From contig CM067066.1 of assembly GCA_033980235.1 (NCBI GenBank), forward strand, positions 40,047,455 to 40,111,454: a DNA stretch of 64,000 nucleotides. Reading direction: 5' to 3'. The position numbers and the translations under genes are program-made. This document shows positions 35,640-46,793 of this stretch, piece after piece. The notes beneath the pieces are model-generated. The model searched no databases. It had not been told where the DNA came from and saw nothing but the letters and a program-made list of their open reading frames with translations. The DNA comes from Diadema setosum. Taxonomy: Eukaryota; Echinodermata; Echinoidea; Diadematoida; Diadematidae. How positions within the stretch are numbered: position 1 is the stretch's first letter; each line of letters starts with the position of its first letter.

Positions 35640-36680
35640 CCCCATGATTATGCATGCAGGGCAACATTATAAATATTCATTCCACCCATCAGTCGATGAG
35701 CTCAACTCTCGCTGGGATAAGCAGCTCTTGTAAATTACATCTAGTAATGGAAAGCGCTTTGTTTTTTCTCTGGCCTCCATTTTAACAAGCCAGTCAATTC
35801 CAAGGCCAGAACAAGGGAGAAGGAAGAGAGTGAGCAGCAGAGGGGAGAAAAAAATCTGCATAAAATGTAAATTGATTGATCGTCAGGTTCTCTTGCATCA
35901 TTTAATTCATTTCCAAGCCGATTTCATTATAGCAGCTATATATGAACCCCTCCAAAAGTGCAGTGGATTACCAGGCCATTAGTAAGGCCTACTTCCCAAC
36001 GAGGAGAGGAGAGTTGGTCAAACTGTTCATCTCTACTCATCTTCTCCAATTCTTGTCTCTCCAATCTCCCACTCCCCTTTCTCTCTCTTTTTTGTACTTT
36101 CTTCCTCTGGAAAATGGTCTTCTTCCAAGATGGTCATGGGGTAAATACCAAGCCTATGAGTTACTGTCATCGAGACAATTTTCTGCACACGAAATACGTT
36201 CTGGTCAACAGTACGACCTGTTGAATAGCAACTAAGAGTCGAGGTATCAAGCAGTCAGGCGGATCGTTTATAGACGCTCATTAGCAGCCGATGGTAGGTA
36301 CCTGGGACATTTAAATGTCAGGAGAGGGTCTGGAGCAGAGAGACTAATCCCAAGTTAGAATAGGCTCCTCGGCCATGTTGCAGCCTTGATTGGCCTTAAG
36401 GGGCGATTCCGTTTCATTTCCATTCAAATCTCGTCGATTGATTAAGACCAATTGTATACAGAAAGATGGCGGTTTCTGCCGTCATTTCCTTCTGCGATCA
36501 CCGCGGCATCGTCGTTACCCGGCCCCTCGATTGTCTCCTGGCTCGTCGCGCCCAAACATGGCGCGATAAATGAGATTTTGATTGCTAATTATTACAGAAT
36601 TGGGAAATTTTCTGCTTAATTGCAGGCAAACCACTTTGCTTCTTTTCTTAAGGCACTCTCCCCAGTAGAGGACAGGAAAT
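35640..36680. promoter_or_regulatory. Candidate regulatory block 15, CpG-rich core 36360-36640
   Basis: The core has roughly a score of CpGs in under 200 bp (36410-36580). It includes TTGATTGGCC, CGTCGATTGATTAAG, AAAGATGGCGG (YY1-like), CACCGCGGCATCGTCG, ACATGGCGCGATAAATGAG and TTGATTGCTAATTATTAC. No ORF crosses it. It could be an enhancer or an unannotated CpG-rich promoter, as YY1-like ATGGCGG motifs often sit at TSSs; no TATA or splice evidence settles this. Confidence 0.45.
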
Positions 36681-37236
36681 TACAGAGTAAGACAATTTCA
36701 AACAAAATCATTTCTCTTAACGAGTGGTGGATTTGAGGGGAAAGAGAGTAACAAAAAAATCAGAAAGTTGATATAAAAGAGCCTGCTAGCCTTCATTTAA
36801 AACCATTACAGCCCACTCATGAACAGTTTTACTGTAAACCAATCTTACAGCAGCTGTAATATGAAAACGTCTTCAAAGAGTACTAGTTATTGAAGCAATG
36901 TGTGATAATTTAGCTTTTTTAAGATGGCAATCAAAACATGAGACCAATACTTGCAATGATGACTATCCAATAAAGAATATTACATTCTACCAATCAATAT
37001 GACATTAATTCTCGGATATCAATTTCTTTCCTTTGGTAGCTTTTTTTTTTCATTTCTTCAATTATTGCCTTACATTTACTTTGAAATATTTGACAATCAA
37101 ATCTCACGATGCTGCACAGTTCCATTTTAAGTTTACAATGATAAAAATTCTAGATGAAATTAGCACATTCATTGAATGTGACTTGACTAAAATGACATTC
37201 ATTATCTTATTTCATAATCTATGCCATGGAAAATAT
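36681..37236. other. Non-coding, no specific feature
   Basis: AT-rich sequence with a T run near 37041. Nothing else evident. Confidence 0.5.
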
Positions 37237-37456
37237 TACTGTATAAGCTGTTATTTTCGTGAAGGTTTAATTTTCACAAATTTTGTGACTCACTGTTGGA
37301 CTGCAAATTTAACAACACACGAAAATGTCACCCATGCGCTGGCAGTGCCCTTACGACAGCTTGGTGTAAATTCGTGAAAACAACATCTCGCGAAAATGTC
37401 TATGATTTCATTATTCGCGAAAATATCTGTACGCGAAAATAACAGCTTATACAGTA
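37237..37456. mobile_element. TA-flanked mariner-like MITE
   Basis: Ends TACTGTATAAGCTGTTATTT and its inverted partner are perfect over about 20 bp. TA flanks fit Tc1/mariner-type insertion. An internal box starting GCAAATTTAACAACACACG matches boxes in the 5603 and 37857 elements. Several CGCGAAAAT words repeat inside. Confidence 0.85.
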
Positions 37457-37856
37457 GTATGTTAGTATAATACAAGTTGTACATGATTACAGCCACTCCA
37501 GTACAAATGATTACACACATACAGTGACAACAAATTGAGAAGAATCTTTGTGATATTGCCACAAAGTCTTCAATGTGACTGGAACAGACACACACCTTGG
37601 CACATTACTCACCAAGATGTTCTACAATAAAGCACAGAATGAGTCAGTCTTCAATGCACAATCACAATTTTTTTAAAGTGTGTGATTAATTTCCCATTCC
37701 CCCCCCCCACACACACCTTATGCTTCATCCTCTAAGTTTTCCCTACAAAATACATTTACTCATACCTGTCAACAGACTGCCGCTGGCATCGTTCACTTTT
37801 AGTGCCACACTATAACCCCCCCCCCCCAAAAAAAAAAAAAAAAAGATTACTTCATA
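37457..37856. other. Non-coding; C then A run
   Basis: Plain AT-rich sequence, then C12 (37816-37827) directly followed by A17 (37828-37844). Confidence 0.6.
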
Positions 37857-38261
37857 TACTGTATATATGCAGTATATTTCACAGTGATTTTGTTTTCACA
37901 AAATTGCGAGTTGACTAATATTCGCATATAGCAAGCAACTCAAAAAAATATTGCCTCCCATAACACCAATGTGCTGTACATTGTATATCACCTCAAAAAG
38001 GGATACTGACAGTTTTTCTCCGACGAGAAATGTAACTCATTTTCACTCTGCCTCTGTGGTTCTTGATCTCAAATTTAAACACGACCAAAACTGTCGCAAA
38101 TCCAGATTCGCTAGATACTAATACATAACATACAGTGCATGTAGTATAGTACTTACTGTAAGGCATGTAAGACATACATTTACAGACTTTAATTTGTTGT
38201 GAATCAGAACTTTCCCACAATTTCGCAAGTGATTGAATTCATGATTATATGGAGTACAGTA
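37857..38261. mobile_element. Degenerate relative of the TA-flanked MITEs
   Basis: Left end TACTGTATATATGCAG and right end (reverse complement TACTGTACTCCATATAAT) are weakly matched, flanked by TA. The interior holds CAAATTTAAACACGACC, related to the box in the other two copies. Limits are less certain than for those. Confidence 0.4.
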
Positions 38262-38322
38262 TTGAAGGGAAAAATGCATGCCTGCATGTTGTATTTATGC
38301 TGGGATCAGAGTCAATATTTTT

Positions 38323-38358
38323 GTATCTTGTTAAATTTGTGTATCTTGTTAAATTTGT
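38323..38358. repeat. 18-bp exact tandem duplication
   Basis: GTATCTTGTTAAATTTGT occurs twice in a row with no change, suggesting recent slippage. Confidence 0.9.
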
Positions 38359-38612
38359 GAAGAACACCAGAGTCATAAAATTTGGGAGAATATAAACTCC
38401 CCTAGATAGGTATGGTGTATACTGTACTCATAATTGAACTGGGCATGAAACATGTAACGTTTCGTTTGCACTTGACAGGCACAGTTACAACAATGCCATA
38501 TATATGTAGTATAAATACTGCCAAATATGAATTAACCACCATGTTTTTGTGATAAATGAAATGATATACCTATTAAGTATCATCCTTCACAGCCCTGTTT
38601 TATCTGCTTACA

Positions 38613-39013
38613 GCCTAAATCAGGGAGGTCCACAAGGCTTTTGCATGTCCCTGCAACATGCTCAAATTCTTGTGCAACATGCTCAATTCTTGTGCAACAT
38701 CCTCAAAAGCCAGCAACATGCTATGCAACATCCTCAAAAATTTGCAACAAGCTTAAAATAAAATGTGTTCAAACTTGTGAAAAACATGTGCAAAACATTA
38801 GAAACATCAAACTACCTGGTACTTTGATATTTGTGTGTAAAACATGAGAGAGAACACTGAACATAACCAGCATAAAAGAGAGATAAGCTGCAAAATATTG
38901 CATACTATGTGCTGGTGATATGTGCTCTGCATGCATATAATTTCTGCAATATTCTCACATTCTAAGCTTGCAATATGCTAAAATTTCAAGTTGCAGACCA
39001 CCCTGGCCTAAAT
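38613..39013. mobile_element. hAT-type MITE with exact 8-bp target duplication
   Basis: GCCTAAAT at 38613-38620 is repeated at 39006-39013. Between them, the element (38621-39005) starts CAGGGAGGTCCACAA and ends with the inverse of CAGGGTGGTCTGCAA. Eight-base duplications and CAGGG ends are hallmarks of hAT transposons. The 385-bp element has no transposase. It carries a ~20-bp minisatellite at 38652-38760. Confidence 0.9.
38652..38760. repeat. Minisatellite inside the hAT MITE
   Basis: About six imperfect ~20-bp units of the type TGCAACATGCTCAAATTCTT, with a diverged unit near 38969 (TGCAATATGCTAAAATTTCA). Repeated motifs near hAT ends often bind transposase. Confidence 0.8.
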
Positions 39014-39084
39014 TCTGGCATATCCTAATTATGATATCTTCAAGGGCCGAAAAAAAAAAAATGACCAGAACACATACGATTCAT

Positions 39085-39224
39085 GGAAGGTGTGCCTGGA
39101 AGAATGATGCAAATGCTGGCGAGGCCTATAAGTATAAGATGCACCTCACATGCATTCACGTCGTTCTTCCAAGCACTCCTTCCTTGAATAGCTTGCGTTT
39201 GCGCCGTTCTTCCAGGCACACGAC
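39085..39224. other. Hairpin with two alternative right arms
   Basis: The left arm (TGTGCCTGGAAGAATGATGC) is about 40 bp long with its flanks. It can pair with a right arm ending TTCTTCCAAGCACTCCTTCC (to 39184) or, better over 26 bp, with CGTTCTTCCAGGCACA near 39204-39220. It lies about 80 bp from the hAT MITE and may be part of a foldback element. Confidence 0.55.
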
Positions 39225-40000
39225 GATATGCCTGCTTTTGGGTATTGTAAACCTTCAAAGTTTCAAAATACATCTCTCTCCCACTCTTTCTCTGTCTGTC
39301 TATCTGTCTCTTTTTCTGTCTCACAGACTATAAAGGCACTGCTGCATATATTTGGTCTTTCATCTTGGTATTGGCCTGTACGATGGCGGAAGGTTCCACG
39401 AAAAAAAAAAAAAATTGTGTTGCATTTGTGGATTTCTAGTTTATGACAGCTTGACTACTCTGGAAATTAAAACCGCAGAGTTAATTGGTATTATTCAAAT
39501 TGTGGTATGGTGAGAGAGAAAACAAAATTATTTGCCAGTTCTGATGCAAATTTCTAGTCTTCAGGCTTTCAGAAATATGTAGCCTTCTAATATTTCATGC
39601 GCTGTTAATCTACATAGTCATATCAATCTCACGCTCTCTCCAGTTTTTAATTGCTCTCACCTATTCTCTCAGATCGCACTTTCTGTCACTTTTTTTCCCC
39701 GTGTTTTCTAGATCATCGCTAGATATTCTGCGCCAAGATCTGATGAGTGTTGATTGATGGATGGTAATGAAATTGGAATTAATGAATAAAAGGTCCAACT
39801 GCGAGGATGCATGACACTGGACAACTGGCTGAAATCCTCCACAGAATGAGACCAGAACTGAACAATCATGATTATGGTACTGACAACACATCAACTCTAA
39901 TGAAAGACACTAGTGGGGCTGGTGTTCAACACTTACATGGTTGCACATCCATGAGGAATGAGCAGATTTTATTTTCTTCATGACAGATTAGATTATTTAG
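39225..40000. other. Non-coding; A run near 39401
   Basis: CT-rich at 39270-39325, A13 near 39402-39414, then plain AT-rich sequence. Confidence 0.5.
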
Positions 40001-40100
40001 ACTCAATATAGTATATTACATATTATATCATCTATTACATTTACTATATATCATATACTATCTATTATATTATCTATTACATATCATATTATATACACTG
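40001..40100. repeat. AT-rich degenerate tandem (TATTACATATCATCTAT type)
   Basis: Repeated ATTATATCATCTATTACAT-like words. Low complexity. Confidence 0.75.
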
Positions 40101-40985
40101 TACCTCAATGAGGCAGTAACTTCAAGAATGATGTGAAAAGGTGAATGGGTCACCACCATTATTTTTTCAAATAAACAGATTGGCTGGCCATTTTGCTGCC
40201 GAGTACTTGCTTCCAGAATTACAGGCAGAACTCCCACAAATCCAACCAAGTTTGATCACAATCACCCTGTGCTTTGTCATGAAACCAAAGAAATTTAATG
40301 ATGGTTTCTCACCGGTGCTCATTCTCAAACTTGGGCCTTTCAGGAAGTACTAAGCTACATACTAAATCAGGGCCTAGTTTCCATCACGATAACAATATAT
40401 TCTTCTAAGTGTGTGAATATGACAGGATGAACAAGACAACTAGTTGTGGTTTTACCATACTCCAGTCTTTCATGCAAGTTAGCTTTCAATTTATTAGCCA
40501 CTGCAAACCTATCTAATTCCACTCTTTTTTTTTTCTTTTCTGAGCTTCATGTCCTTTCTTCTTCTTCTTTTTTTTTTTTATGAATTATGCCCTTGTAACT
40601 TTGGTTCCTTAATTAATACAAAATCCTAGGGTACTTAGTGTGAAACCCTCTCCTTAATGAAGATGACTAATTTAAAGTTCTGCATGAATTCATACAAGTG
40701 CCTCTCTGGCATGTTTCTCAAGTTTTGATATGGGTTATTTCAGAGAAGAACTAGCTTGTGATGTGGTTTGTTGCCATGGGAACGAGTCTACATCATAGAC
40801 ATAAGTTATCATCCTGCATAGGAGGTCAGACTGCAAAAGTTCATCAGTGGACATTGAGAGGTTTCATCAAGAATATCACATCATGTTGCCCTCCATGACA
40901 TTATACACTCTTTTGCTGCTGGTTGTGAGGTCACAGATACATTCAACATTCACAGAAAACTTACAAGAATTCTAGATAACATCGC
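40101..40985. other. Non-coding; T runs; X-box-like site at 40770
   Basis: CT/T-rich around 40525-40580, otherwise plain. GTTGCC-AT-GGGAAC at 40770-40783 is one base from a full RFX X-box. Confidence 0.45.
40770..40783. promoter_or_regulatory. RFX X-box-like site
   Basis: GTTGCC-AT-GGGAAC has a perfect left half and one deviation in the right half. Confidence 0.45.
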
Positions 40986-41352
40986 TTAAAGGGACTGTAC
41001 AGTACTGGTTGAGGTGAGGATTTAGCTTTTAACATTTTGCAAGATATTGAGAAACCACTCTATGAGATGTCAAAGAGCATATAATTCTAAGGGAAATTGA
41101 GATATCAAAAACAAGGTGAAACAAAGAAATCCTAATAAAAGTCGTGGCCTGTCGCATTTTATTATTATTGCTTTTTTGGATATCTCAGCCATTTGAAAAC
41201 CAATTTTCATCAAATAAACGTTGAATCCTCCTTGAAATTACATGCTCTTTCATATTTCATATTAAAGAGGTTTCTCATCATCTCACACACACACACACAC
41301 AAATGTAATAAACCTGAATCCTCACCTCAACCAGGACTTACAGTCCCTTTAA
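40986..41352. mobile_element. TTAA foldback MITE (family E)
   Basis: TTAA at 40986-40989 and 41349-41352 flank AGGGACTGTACAGTACTGGT and its inverted partner (AGGGACTGTAAGTCCTGGTT). Weaker pairing continues through the arms, for example AGAGCATATAATTCTAAGG with the matching right-arm word. TTAAAGGGA fits the T2/Kolobok consensus. A (CA)9 tract lies in the right arm. No coding capacity. Confidence 0.85.
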
Positions 41353-41927
41353 AAGACAGTCCATGAGGGACCCTAAGAAGCCATGGCAGATGAGAAACAG
41401 GGTTTCCAGCAGGCCAATTACAACAACCAAACATGAACCAAAACATTCAAGTGATTCAAAAAGTTAATTTGTCCTTGTGTATGTTTTCTGGTTTATCCAT
41501 GTTTCTTTAAACATAAACACTCTTGGTCCAACACAAGTCATCATGATATCAATTTTCACTGTATGACTTCAGGTGACATGCAAACGAAGTTGGGTGGTGG
41601 GTTTCTTTTTTTCTTTTTTTTTTAGGGGGGAGGGGAGAGAGGGTTGGCATCAGATACAGAAAAAATAAACAAATAAAACAAAATGAAATAACACAACGCT
41701 CCCTATATTAATGATTTGTACGGACAGTCCATACCACTATCTTCAGTCCATTTTCAGATAAAACCTTTGTCACACTCTTTATTAAAGTAAACCTGAACGT
41801 GGTTTGGAAGTGCATTTTACAAGAGGATCCATCATGCATTTATCTAGGGCAAAACACAAACATCACATTCTATACTGTAGAAAATGTGAGCTTAATGAAG
41901 ACACCCAAACCCCTTCCCTTTCCCCCT
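41353..41927. other. Non-coding; T/G-rich stretch 41605-41645
   Basis: Mostly plain, with a T then G-rich stretch at 41605-41645. Nothing else seen. Confidence 0.5.
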
Positions 41928-41974
41928 CCCCCCCCCCCCCCCCCCCCCCGGAAAAAAAAAAAGAAAGAAAGAAA
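41928..41974. repeat. C run (22) then A and GAAA
   Basis: C22 (41928-41949), GG, then A11 and GAAA units. This is the longest C tract in the window. Confidence 0.95.
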
Positions 41975-43885
41975 AGGAACATTGATAGGTTATAGGGATT
42001 ATCACTTTTTGATAATTCAATGGATTTTGCTCCAACTTCATCTGATCTTTCTTTCATTCTGTGTTATTCAAACCATGGTCTGTGTAAGCTGTAGTCCCAT
42101 CCATAATAGGTGACACTGGCTCATAGAATGCTGATGGTTTTATTCTATTTCTTCAATTTCTACACAGCAAAAATGTGAACAACGAATGGAGGCAATGTAC
42201 ATAATGTGTGTGATGTGCTGCCATCTTAAAATGTGTAGACTTTAACAAGGGAGACTTTAACAAGGGATGAATTACAACAAGAAAGTTTGTATTGATCTAA
42301 TATTATAATTGTTACCGTGATTGAGGTTATTCCTTGCACATAAGAAAGAGTTACAACTTCAGGATCTAATCCTTTGTGCCTTCATATTTCTTAAATATAA
42401 AATGATTGGTAAAGAATGCAAGTTGCCATGACAACATTCACAGGGAGTCAACTTCTTGTACATACGTAAACCTACGTCATTTCCTCTGTTGCTTTTGATG
42501 AAAAACACTATATATAAGGTTATGAATAAATGGAATGTATTTTGAACATTCACACAATAAAGTACAGCTAACTATGTAAAACTTGAAATTCATAAAAACA
42601 GAGTAAAATACTTTATTTTCTGGGTGACACATGAAAGATATTATACTTGGCATAACCCAATCTCTTATCACATTGCTTTCCTGGTTTGTTTGCTTGTTTC
42701 TTTCTTTGCTTCCTTGCTGCAATGTGTGTTTGAATGAACAGTGATGAATAACTTGCCTACTTAGCATTTCAGAGAAAAAATATCAATTTCTGAGTTCAAA
42801 TAAAGATGAATAATGAACAGTCAACAGTCAAACGACACCACACACGCAACCGAGGTTGCCTTGAAATTGATAATCTTTACAACATGGGTGACATAGCTAT
42901 GTTTCCTTTGAAAATGCAAATCACAAGCTAAGCATTATGTCTAGAGTACGTGTCATAAATGCATACACCTCTCTAACACCTTTCATTAGAGTACATCGCA
43001 GGGGATGCACGCCCTCATACATTATGCGCATCTCCACATCATAGCTAACATCGTAGAGGAAACATCACACATTTTAGTCATCATGCCGTCAGCATCCTAC
43101 AGACATTTCACGTTTGGAAGTCTCAATCTTCCCCTCCTCCCACAACTTTGGGGTTTTTCGTCTAGCGACAATCAGCCAGCTAGAACAGCAGGACCACAGT
43201 TATCATCAATTAATTTAGATTCACATTTAAAAAAGAAACACACACACACACATTCATATGTGTTCTCAAAATATTGTGCAAAATTCACAGAAATTACAAG
43301 AGCTCGATCCTAGCTTTTGAAACTAGACACTAAAACTACTTCTTGTCTACAGTTGTCTCTGTGTTCGTTGTATTATTTATCAAATAGATAGTCAGAACAC
43401 AACAATCAATACCCTCTCATCTATTTCATTTTTGGTCCAAGTATAGTCAAGCAGAGACTACCGAGTGTATGTCTATTGAAAATTTGTTTCTTGTTTAAAA
43501 ATCTTTTGTCTAAAGAGAAGAATGAGTATTGTGTTGATATTAAGGTAATGTGACAGGAAAGGCCTGAATTGTTACAATTTACATGACAATGTGAGATCCA
43601 CCCTCCCACATTTATTTTTTAAAAATCATCTCAAAAATTCTTAGTGTGATCTGATTTATAGACATCAGAAACACTCTGCCAATTTGGGGTTTGGTCTTGT
43701 GCTTTGTTTTCCCTTTACAGGACAGAAAACATGCCAAACATCTTAAAACCATTTCATATGAATACTACCTAAAGAAAATCCGTCAGTTTTTCCAAATTTT
43801 ACCATCACATAAAAGCATCACATTTTCTCTGCACAAATTTGGACTCTAAAGTTTGGGAGCAGCTCTATGAAACATGTCGTGAATT
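41975..43885. other. Non-coding; one short tandem
   Basis: Mostly plain AT-rich sequence. An exact 15-bp tandem (GACTTTAACAAGGGA, two copies) lies at 42238-42267, a near X-box GTTGCCATGACAAC at 42422-42435 and a short CA run near 43230. Confidence 0.5.
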
Positions 43886-44353
43886 TACTGTATGTCCAAA
43901 AAAAAAAAAAAAAAAAAAATTACAATGGTACCCTCAGCCACGATAACTTTAAGAACAGTGAATCAATCCAAATACAACTTCAAGGTATGAAACTATAAGT
44001 TATTGCCGACATCTTACAGAAAACTCCATTCGATTTGCTTCAGTGTTCAAAGAGAAGTGAGGAGTTTTGTAGAGCATGTCAGGAATCTCTTCCCTCCAAG
44101 TTCTATTGTGTTCACACATTAATATGCAGTTCCAATAGCATCCAAGTGCTAAACTTGGAAGAATCAGACTCATGACATGCTTTACAACAATCCACATTTC
44201 TCTGTGACCGCTTAACCAAACTGAATGAGGTTTGCTGCAATGTAGAACTAAGATGTTAAATTTTAAGATTCTGAAATAGCATTTAGACTGTTTAATCATA
44301 TTGGGAGTTATCAATGCAAAGATCCGATTGTAATTTTTTTGGGACATACTGTA
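43886..44353. mobile_element. TA-flanked mariner-like MITE with TACTGTATGTCC ends
   Basis: Left TACTGTATGTCC followed by an A run and TTACAAT. Right, in reverse complement, TACAGTATGTCCC, A run, TTACAATC. TA lies at both ends. The left A tract has grown to 22. The 468-bp element has a 126-codon minus-strand frame (44000-44377) overrunning its edge, without transposase motifs. TACAGTATGTCCC-type ends are common in Tc1/mariner derivatives. Confidence 0.8.
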
Positions 44354-45590
44354 CTTGCTCTGCTCTCTCAGCTGCACTCACAGAACACGACTTACACCAT
44401 GGAGTTTCAAAAGCTCCTTGGTTGCAGACATCATCCACAAACGGCTCTCAATAGAACAGTGCCACAAACTGCACCCCTTGCACATGCACACACTTTTCTC
44501 CCCAGATATCATCAAAAAGTGATAATTATTCCATCTGCAGCTGCCATTAAAAGAGCCAAAAAACAGGGGGATAGAGAGAAAAGGGACACTACGAGGACGG
44601 CAGGATAGCAGGCTGTGCTATCACATGTCGTCATCAGTAGGTAGTAGAACTGACAGGGAACCTTAGACAGAGTGAGTGCTTACTCCCGAGTTTACTGACC
44701 AACTGATCAGAACCTGGGATTCTAATCTCTTGTAAACACCGACTAAGTGTTACCTAATTGATGATTCTAAACACTATCGCCTCTGATGGACCATTTTATC
44801 GGTGATATTTTCTTTTATTTTCATTATGCCTCCACATCTCGTCATGCAGCTACCATCAATCTTACAGCATTGTTAGAAAACATTTATTCACCACATATCA
44901 GACCATTCAGCAAAATCACATTTTCTATCACACACAAAAAATGATCTAATCAATGATATTCAAATTTCTGGCTTGGATGTTATGCATGTTTTCTTTTTTT
45001 ATAAGTCTTCAACATGGCATACAACCGCCAATACCACAAATGCTGTTTTACTTTTGCCCAACTCTGGGTTTCGTTTTCCATCACAGGGACAAAAAAAAAA
45101 ATAAATAAAATCAGATGAAATAAATATCCACTATATGGTAAGATATGCTAAGTCTAAGTTAAAACTATTTACTTTCACAAAGTCTTCAAAAAGGTTTTGA
45201 TTGCATGTCAATGCAATTTGTTAGCATTAAGTTCAAACTAAAGCCTTTTTACCCAAAACTTGCTGTTTGTAAACAAAGGCTGTCCTAGTGTCCCACTGCT
45301 GGCAGATATGTTACATAATCTTCCCTACCATTTCAAACGTGGTTAAAACTGGGATGATGTTCAAGTTTGAGAAAATGGAATATAAGCAACCAGCTTGTTC
45401 TGGTGTCTTTAAACATTGGCCAGCCATATTGAAGTGTTGAATGGCTCATATAAGACAAACTACGTCAGAATGGGTCCTACAATGGAGTGATACCACACAT
45501 ATTCCCGACAAGATATGATAAATCATATCTTCACAAGAAAAAAAAATACATTTCTGCAAAGCAATGTGATCATGATTACTCTAATTACTA
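44354..45590. other. Non-coding, no specific feature
   Basis: AT-rich with short A runs. No inverted repeats noted. Confidence 0.5.
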
Positions 45591-45643
45591 TATTTGTTTG
45601 TTTATTTGTTTGTTTGTTTGTTTGTTTGCTTGTTTGTTTGTTT
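45591..45643. repeat. (TTTG)n microsatellite
   Basis: About thirteen TTTG units with two variants; it makes an artefactual LFVC-repeat frame. Confidence 0.95.
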
Positions 45644-45869
45644 GGCCTCTGAAAGGTTGTTAGCTCAACAAAAAATATTAAAGAATAGTACCGATTTGGT
45701 GAGAATTCAGGAAACCATAATGCTTTCTATCATTTTTTATATCTGGCTTGTTGATAGATTGCATACATGTATACATATACATATAGTACTTTCAGACATT
45801 GAGGATTTTTATGCAGAGTATTACCAATTGGCACTCTGAGCTCCAGTAAAACAGTGCAGTAGATTCATA
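45644..45869. other. Non-coding spacer
   Basis: Short AT-rich sequence between the TTTG array and the family A copy 2 MITE. Confidence 0.5.
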
Positions 45870-46439
45870 TTAAGGGACAAGTCCACCTTCATATACATAT
45901 GGATTGAGTGAATGCAACAATATTAGTAGAATTTCACATCAGTGAAAGTTTGGGGAAAATACGACAATCCGTTCAGAAGTTATGAATTTTTAAAGCATCT
46001 GCGCAGTCACTGCTGAATGAGGAGACTACTACATTGTATGATGTCACATGCATACAACGGTATAAGGAAAATAAAAAGAGAATTTCACAAAACTTTGTTT
46101 TTTTAATAAAGTGCACATTTCTTCAACTCGTTACTGACATATGTTGAGGGAAATATTATTCCCCTTGCCTTCTGAAAGAGAGAAGTCGAGTGTTCTTTTG
46201 TTATGCGAGAAAAGTGAAAATATGTTGAATTTTCTTTATACTTTCTTTATATCGTTGTACTCATGTGACATCACAAACTATAGTAGTCTTCTCATCCAGC
46301 CGTGACTGAGCAGAAACTTCAAAAATTCATAACTTTTGAACGGATTGTCCGATTTTCCTCAAACTCTCAGTTATGTGCCCTACTAATATTGCTGCATTCA
46401 CTCAACCCACATGTCTATTAAGGTGAACTTGTCCTTTAA
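45870..46439. mobile_element. TTAA foldback MITE, family A copy 2
   Basis: TTAA at 45870-45873 and 46436-46439. The left end GGGACAAGTCCACCTTCATA pairs with the right (AGGACAAGTTCACCTTAATA). Long arms share words such as GTTATGAATTTTTAAAG and GATGTCACATG. It lies in the opposite orientation to copy 1 at 7307-7873: the unit with AAGTGCACATTTCTTC sits in the left half here and, reversed, in the right half there. No coding capacity. Confidence 0.9.
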
Positions 46440-46793
46440 ATCAGTAAACAATTTGAATAATACAGTCAGAGAGGGCATCTCTTTAAAACTTTTCTAGCAA
46501 CTGCATACAGTGTAGTATGAATGGTGCCTGCAAAATTCATGTCTCCATGTGAGTTATCACTTCCCAGTATAATATGTAATTACTTACAAATATCTTTTGA
46601 AAGGGTATCAAATTAAAATGCATGTCAATAAGTTTATCTCTGTAGGTTTCAGCACTCACCATTTCATACAAGAACCAACACATTATGAATCAATACTGAG
46701 TTATAGGATGTCGCAGTGTTTCTATGTAAAAAAAAAAAAAAAATCACACATATTGGATATACACAATGGTATGGTATATCAACTTTTATCATC
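46440..46793. other. Non-coding; A run near 46728
   Basis: AT-rich, with A15 around 46728-46742. Nothing else seen. Confidence 0.5.

Noticed and set aside
38652..38760. CRISPR-like array of ~20-bp units
   Set aside because: Units are contiguous and diverged without unique spacers, and lie inside a hAT MITE in an animal-type genome.
44000..44377. 126-codon minus-strand ORF as a transposase remnant
   Set aside because: It spans a mariner-like MITE edge and has no transposase catalytic motif.
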